From: HKST-UBA85 sp035654775
GTDB taxonomy: Bacteria > Bacteroidota > Bacteroidia > Flavobacteriales > Flavobacteriaceae
DNA: 64,000 nucleotides
Reading direction: 5' to 3'
Assembly (NCBI GenBank): GCA_035654775.1
Contig: DASRWB010000032.1
Coordinates: forward strand, 1 to 64,000
Translations under genes and position numbers: made by a program
In this document: positions 60,729-64,000 of the stretch, in pieces
How the letters are laid out: the number at the start of each line of letters is the position of its first letter
Numbering within the stretch: position 1 is the first letter of the stretch
Notes under the pieces: generated by a model
Databases searched by the model: none
What the model saw: only the letters and a program-made list of their open reading frames with translations
Told to the model about the DNA's origin: nothing

Positions 60729-61187
60729 ATGCAAAAAACAGTTAACATAAAAAATAAAAAAGCAAAATTTGAGTATGAGCTTTTGGATAAATATACTGCC
60801 GGAATAGTACTCACCGGCACAGAGATTAAATCCATACGACAAAGCAAAGCCTCTATTGCTGAAAGTTTTTGTGAATTTAATGACGCCGGTGAGCTTTTTA
60901 TTATTAATATGACCATAGAAGAATACGCCTTTGGAAACTACTACAACCACAAACCCAAAGCTGAAAGAAAACTTCTTTTAAACAAAAAAGAGCTAAAAAA
61001 ACTTCAAAAAGACGTACAGGCCAAAGGACTTACTATTGTTCCGCTACTCCTATTTATTAACGAAAATGGAATAGCAAAACTTAACATAGCCTTAGCAAAA
61101 GGAAAAAAACTCTACGACAAACGAGACACCATTAAAGACCGAGATACCAAAAGACAACTGGACAGAATTAAAAAATCATTCAGCTAA
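60729..61187 (+). CDS. smpB: SsrA-binding protein SmpB
   Basis: A 152-residue OB-fold protein that delivers tmRNA to stalled ribosomes. ITNKKAKFEYELLDKYTAG-type opening (here NIKNKKAKFEYELL), GTEIKSIRQSKASIAESFCE, YNHKPKAERKLLLNKKE and the C-terminal tail KKLYDKRDTIKDRDTKR are all typical. No ssrA gene for tmRNA is visible here. A near-match box TATCTTTA at 60717-60724 could give extra transcription. Confidence 0.95.
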   Translation: MQKTVNIKNKKAKFEYELLDKYTAGIVLTGTEIKSIRQSKASIAESFCEFNDAGELFIINMTIEEYAFGNYYNHKPKAERKLLLNKKELKKLQKDVQAKGLTIVPLLLFINENGIAKLNIALAKGKKLYDKRDTIKDRDTKRQLDRIKKSFS

Positions 61188-61192
61188 AATCC

Positions 61193-61711
61193 ATGAAAAA
61201 AAACTTTTTTCTGCTCACTTTTATCAGCACATTTATGCTGTTTTCACAAGAAAATCATCCTTATTTAGAAAAAGTAAAAACCCTGGATAGCACACTTACT
61301 ACGCTTTATGCTGTAATTTCCGGAGATAAAGGCGAAGAACGCAATTGGGACTTATTTCATTATCTTTTTCATAAAGAGGCTAAACTAATTCCATCAACCA
61401 AAACTAATGAAGGCGTTTATACAGTTCGGTATTTAACCCCTAAAGAATATATTGAAACTTCCGGAAAATGGCTGGTAGAAAACGGGTTTCATGAAAAAGA
61501 AATTTTCAGAAAAACAGACGTTTTTGGAAACATCACACAAGTGTTTAGTACTTATGAATCTTATTACAGTAAAAATGACGAAAAACCCTTTATGCGAGGA
61601 ATAAACAGCATTCAACTTCTCTTTGACGGCATACGCTATTGGGTGATAAATATTTATTGGACTCAAGAAACACAAGAAAACCCTATTCCTGAAAACTATA
61701 TAAAACCTTAG
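61193..61711 (+). CDS. Exported NTF2-like hypothetical protein
   Basis: A 172-residue protein with a signal peptide (FFLLTFISTFMLFSQ) and a domain resembling the nuclear transport factor 2-like fold: YAVISGDKGEERNWDLFHYLF, then KEAKLIPSTKTNEG and GINSIQLLFDGIRYWVINIYW. Such domains bind small ligands or act as hydrolases or isomerases; no active-site pair is clear here. It starts 5 bases after smpB and overlaps the pcm stop by 4 bases. Confidence 0.75.
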   Translation: MKKNFFLLTFISTFMLFSQENHPYLEKVKTLDSTLTTLYAVISGDKGEERNWDLFHYLFHKEAKLIPSTKTNEGVYTVRYLTPKEYIETSGKWLVENGFHEKEIFRKTDVFGNITQVFSTYESYYSKNDEKPFMRGINSIQLLFDGIRYWVINIYWTQETQENPIPENYIKP

Positions 61712-62349
61712 TTTTTATCCTCTAAAAGCGGAACGAATCTAAATTCGCCAAATTCATGTTTTTCAAACTCTTTTGGTCCTTTACGAATAAACAAGGTCAT
61801 GGTTTGTACTGAAGTACCCACCGGAATAACTAACCTTCCACCTATAGCCAGCTGGCTCAGTAAAGGTTTGGGCACAATTGGCGCTCCGGCAGTTACAATT
61901 ATAGCATCAAAAGGTGCTTCTTCTTTTAAGCCTTTATAACCATCACCAAAAATTATTTTTTTAGGTCTGTAACCCAGTTTTGGTAAAAATTTGCTGGTAA
62001 TTTTAAACAATTCCTGTTGTCGCTCTATAGTATATACTTTTGCACCTAATTCACATAAAACAGCCGTTTGGTAGCCGCTTCCCGTGCCTATTTCCAACAC
62101 TTTATCTCCTTTTTTTAGCTGAAGCAACTCGGTTTGAAAAGCTACGGTATAAGGCTGCGAAATGGTTTGTCCGGCAGCTATAGGAAAGGCTTTATCTTGA
62201 TATGCATGGTCTAAAAATCCTGAGTCCATAAACAAATGTCTAGGTACTTTTCCGATAGCGTGAAGTACGCGTTCATCTGTAATTCCTTTTGCTTTTATTA
62301 CCTGAACCAATTGCTGGCGTAATCCTTTATGTTTAAATGTATCTTTCAA
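61708..62349 (-). CDS. pcm: Protein-L-isoaspartate O-methyltransferase
   Basis: A 213-residue SAM-dependent enzyme that repairs isoaspartyl residues in aged proteins. Start is TTG at 62349, preceded by an AGAGG ribosome site; no ATG is near. Motifs: the N-terminal HAIGKVPRHLFMDSGF, AGQTISQPYTVAFQTELL, motif I VLEIGTGSGYQTAVL and FDAIIVTAGAP. Length and order match the family. A -7 box lies upstream at plus 62369-62376. It converges with the NTF2-like gene. Confidence 0.93.
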   Translation of the reverse strand: MKDTFKHKGLRQQLVQVIKAKGITDERVLHAIGKVPRHLFMDSGFLDHAYQDKAFPIAAGQTISQPYTVAFQTELLQLKKGDKVLEIGTGSGYQTAVLCELGAKVYTIERQQELFKITSKFLPKLGYRPKKIIFGDGYKGLKEEAPFDAIIVTAGAPIVPKPLLSQLAIGGRLVIPVGTSVQTMTLFIRKGPKEFEKHEFGEFRFVPLLEDKN

Positions 62350-62368
62350 CCTCTATCCGTTTAAAGCC

Positions 62369-62376
62369 CAAAATTA
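62369..62376 (-). promoter_or_regulatory. Putative -7 box for pcm
   Basis: Minus-strand TAATTTTG matches TAnnTTTG, 19 bases before the TTG start. Confidence 0.45.
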
Positions 62377-62489
62377 AATCTAAATGTTTAATTCTAAAAT
62401 GAAATTTTAAAAACTTATTAAGTCTTTCTCTTTTTAAAAAAAGATATAACTTTATAAACCCTATATTCCATTTTCTTAGCCAAAAAAAC

Positions 62490-62497
62490 TATTTTTG
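62490..62497 (+). promoter_or_regulatory. Putative -7 box for the Gfo/Idh/MocA gene
   Basis: TATTTTTG matches TAnnTTTG, 16 bases before ATG 62514. Confidence 0.45.
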
Positions 62498-62513
62498 TCT
62501 AAAACCTAATTTT

Positions 62514-63473
62514 ATGCTAAAAGTTGGAGTTCTGGGTGCCGGTCACTTAGGAAAAATTCACCTTAGACTCTTAAATCAGTCTGAAAAATATACTCTGGTT
62601 GGCTTTTACGATGCCGATAAAAACAACGCAAAAAAAGTAGAAGCCGAATTTGGATATTCTTACTTTAATTCCATTGAAAACCTTATAGATGCTGTAGATG
62701 TAGTCGATATCGTCACACCTACGCTTTCTCACTACGAATGTGCTAAACAAGCCATTTCTAAGGGTAAACATATTTTTATAGAAAAACCGATAACCAATAC
62801 CGTAGAAGAAGCAGAAACCATACGTACGCTGGTAGCCGAATACGGCGTAAAAGGTCAGGTAGGTCATGTAGAACGTTTTAATCCGGCTTTTAAAGCGGTA
62901 AAACACCAAATAAACAACCCCATGTTTATTGAATCCCACAGGCTGGCAGAGTTTAATCCCAGAGGCACCGATGTGCCTGTGGTACTGGATTTAATGATTC
63001 ACGATATAGACATAATTTTAAGTGTGGTAAATGCCAAGGTGAAACACATATCAGCCAGTGGAGTTTCAGTAATAAGTGACACTCCTGATATTGCCAATGC
63101 ACGTATAGAATTTACCAACGGCTGTGTAGCAAACCTTACCGCAAGCCGAATTTCATTAAAAAATATGCGAAAAACCCGCTTCTTTCAAAAAGACGCTTAT
63201 ATATCGGTCGATTTTCTGGAAAAAAAATGTGAAGTCGTAAAAATGAAGGATGCGCCTGAAGTTCCCGGAGATTTTGATATGATACTTCAAAATGCCGAAG
63301 GTGTAAAAAAACAAATTTATTTTGACAATCCTGAAATACCCGGTAACAATGCTATTTTAGAAGAACTCGAAACATTTGCAGACGCTATAAATAACAACAC
63401 AAAACCTATTGTTACCCTTCATGACGGAACTGAAGCACTTCGAGTAGCAAACATGATAATAAATCAATTTTAA
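62514..63473 (+). CDS. Gfo/Idh/MocA family oxidoreductase
   Basis: A 319-residue NAD(P)-dependent oxidoreductase. The Rossmann dinucleotide motif GVLGAGHLGKIHLR starts at residue 5, IFIEKPITNTVEEAE holds the conserved EKP with the catalytic lysine, and the C-terminal substrate domain begins near residue 125 with DLMIHDIDI (catalytic-type His). Members oxidise or reduce sugars or related ring compounds; the substrate cannot be set. It is followed after 11 bases by the 3-hydroxyacyl-CoA dehydrogenase gene. Confidence 0.9.
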   Translation: MLKVGVLGAGHLGKIHLRLLNQSEKYTLVGFYDADKNNAKKVEAEFGYSYFNSIENLIDAVDVVDIVTPTLSHYECAKQAISKGKHIFIEKPITNTVEEAETIRTLVAEYGVKGQVGHVERFNPAFKAVKHQINNPMFIESHRLAEFNPRGTDVPVVLDLMIHDIDIILSVVNAKVKHISASGVSVISDTPDIANARIEFTNGCVANLTASRISLKNMRKTRFFQKDAYISVDFLEKKCEVVKMKDAPEVPGDFDMILQNAEGVKKQIYFDNPEIPGNNAILEELETFADAINNNTKPIVTLHDGTEALRVANMIINQF

Positions 63474-63484
63474 AATAATACACT

Positions 63485-64000
63485 ATGATAAACATTGCAG
63501 TTATAGGAGCCGGAACCATGGGAAACGGCATTGCACATACCTTTGCCCAAAGCGGTTACAAAGTACAGTTAATAGACATTAATGAAGCTTCATTAAAAAA
63601 AGGCTTAGACACCATAGCCAAAAATCTGGACAGAATGGTGCAAAAAGAAAAAATTACTGAAAGTGATAAACAACAAACTTTAGCTAATATTACCACGTTT
63701 ACCAACCTTACTGAAGGTGTAGAATATGCCAGTATAGTAGTAGAAGCAGCTACAGAAAATGTTGACTTAAAACTTAAAATATTTAAGCAGTTAGATCAAG
63801 ATTGCCCTGAAGACACGATATTAGCCACCAACACCTCTTCAATTTCTATTACACAAATAGCTGCCGTAACCTCAAGACCCGAAGTGGTAATCGGGATGCA
63901 TTTTATGAATCCTGTGCCTGTAATGAACCTAGTAGAAATCATACGCGGTTACAATACCAGTAATGTCGTTACTAAAATCATTATGGAACTGTCCCAAAAA
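63485..64000 (+). CDS. 3-hydroxyacyl-CoA (3-hydroxybutyryl-CoA) dehydrogenase, N-terminal part
   Basis: 172 codons are visible; the gene runs off the window. NIAVIGAGTMGNGIAHTFAQ is the NAD-binding loop of the HAD family, EAATENVDLKLKIF and ATNTSSISIT lie in the Rossmann domain, and IGMHFMNPVPVMNLVEII carries the catalytic His. It interconverts 3-hydroxybutyryl-CoA (or a related hydroxyacyl-CoA) and the 3-keto form. It is probably co-transcribed with the upstream oxidoreductase gene. Confidence 0.9.
   Translation, partial: MINIAVIGAGTMGNGIAHTFAQSGYKVQLIDINEASLKKGLDTIAKNLDRMVQKEKITESDKQQTLANITTFTNLTEGVEYASIVVEAATENVDLKLKIFKQLDQDCPEDTILATNTSSISITQIAAVTSRPEVVIGMHFMNPVPVMNLVEIIRGYNTSNVVTKIIMELSQK

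Noticed and set aside
60729..61187. Search for a tmRNA gene near smpB
   Set aside because: No tRNA-like ends or tag reading frame are visible around smpB on either strand.
1..64000. Prophage, transposon or integrated element
   Set aside because: No integrase, transposase, terminal repeats, tRNA attachment site or phage structural gene was seen; gene content is mostly housekeeping.

Overview
The window reads as an ordinary chromosomal stretch of a Bacteroidota bacterium, most likely a member of the Flavobacteriia. Several lines of evidence agree. Overall composition is AT-rich. At least fifteen start regions carry the Bacteroidota -7 promoter box TAnnTTTG. Two proteins end in type IX secretion sorting domains, one type A and one type B. 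There are many SSC/LSC-type lipoproteins, a one-chain E1 (alpha plus beta) 2-oxoacid dehydrogenase, and a YtxJ-type thiol protein. I see no integrase, transposase, phage module, CRISPR array, tRNA or rRNA. The only RNA gene I can support is the small SRP RNA near 45.4 kb.

Layout. 1-6.3 kb: a class V PLP enzyme (cut by the window edge), glmM, acyl-carrier-protein phosphodiesterase, and small hypothetical, SRPBCC, SGNH and GNAT genes. 6.4-12.8 kb: uvrA, a LOG-family hydrolase and a large M1-peptidase-like protein joined to a probable outer-membrane barrel, all co-directional. 13-20 kb: fused E1 dehydrogenase, a type-B T9SS cargo with a PKD domain, and a stand-alone methyltransferase. 20-26.4 kb: holA, an HsdR_N-like nuclease-fold protein coupled to a glycosyltransferase, an OmpA-type lipoprotein, a YciO/Sua5 protein and a UvrD/PcrA helicase. 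26.5-33.5 kb: FMN glutamate-synthase-like enzyme, a leucine-rich-repeat T9SS cargo, a small membrane protein, a patatin and an active M1 peptidase. 33.5-43.7 kb: recG, a TlpA-type lipoprotein, a coiled-coil protein plus acidic lipoprotein pair, pheT, a DUF2007 protein, an ABC-F protein and a thioredoxin-fold lipoprotein without cysteines. 43.8-52.6 kb: transaldolase-like aldolase, SDR, SRP RNA, glutaminyl cyclase, a probable beta-helix lipoprotein, a 4-TM protein, glyA, fahA and a lipoprotein. 52.7-64 kb: DUF885 hydrolase, ytxJ, clpB, TraB/GumN, deoC-deoD-phosphatase-smpB-NTF2-like operon, pcm, a Gfo/Idh/MocA oxidoreductase and the start of a 3-hydroxyacyl-CoA dehydrogenase.

Most genes are housekeeping: DNA repair (uvrA, uvrD, recG, holA), translation (pheT, smpB, SRP RNA, ABC-F, glyA), protein quality control (clpB, pcm), nucleoside salvage (deoC, deoD) and amino-acid catabolism (fahA, E1). 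Between them lie envelope and secreted proteins of unknown role.

I did not find a clear-cut new multi-gene system. The recurring oddity is proteins whose family-defining site is altered while the fold looks intact. These are an M1-like protein without HEXXH fused to a barrel, an ABC-F protein with one degenerate ATP site, an E1 with the Mg/ThDP aspartate and asparagine apparently swapped, a Cys-less TlpA-like lipoprotein, and a UvrA with three of four cysteines in its first zinc site. No intergenic gap exceeds about 200 bases.
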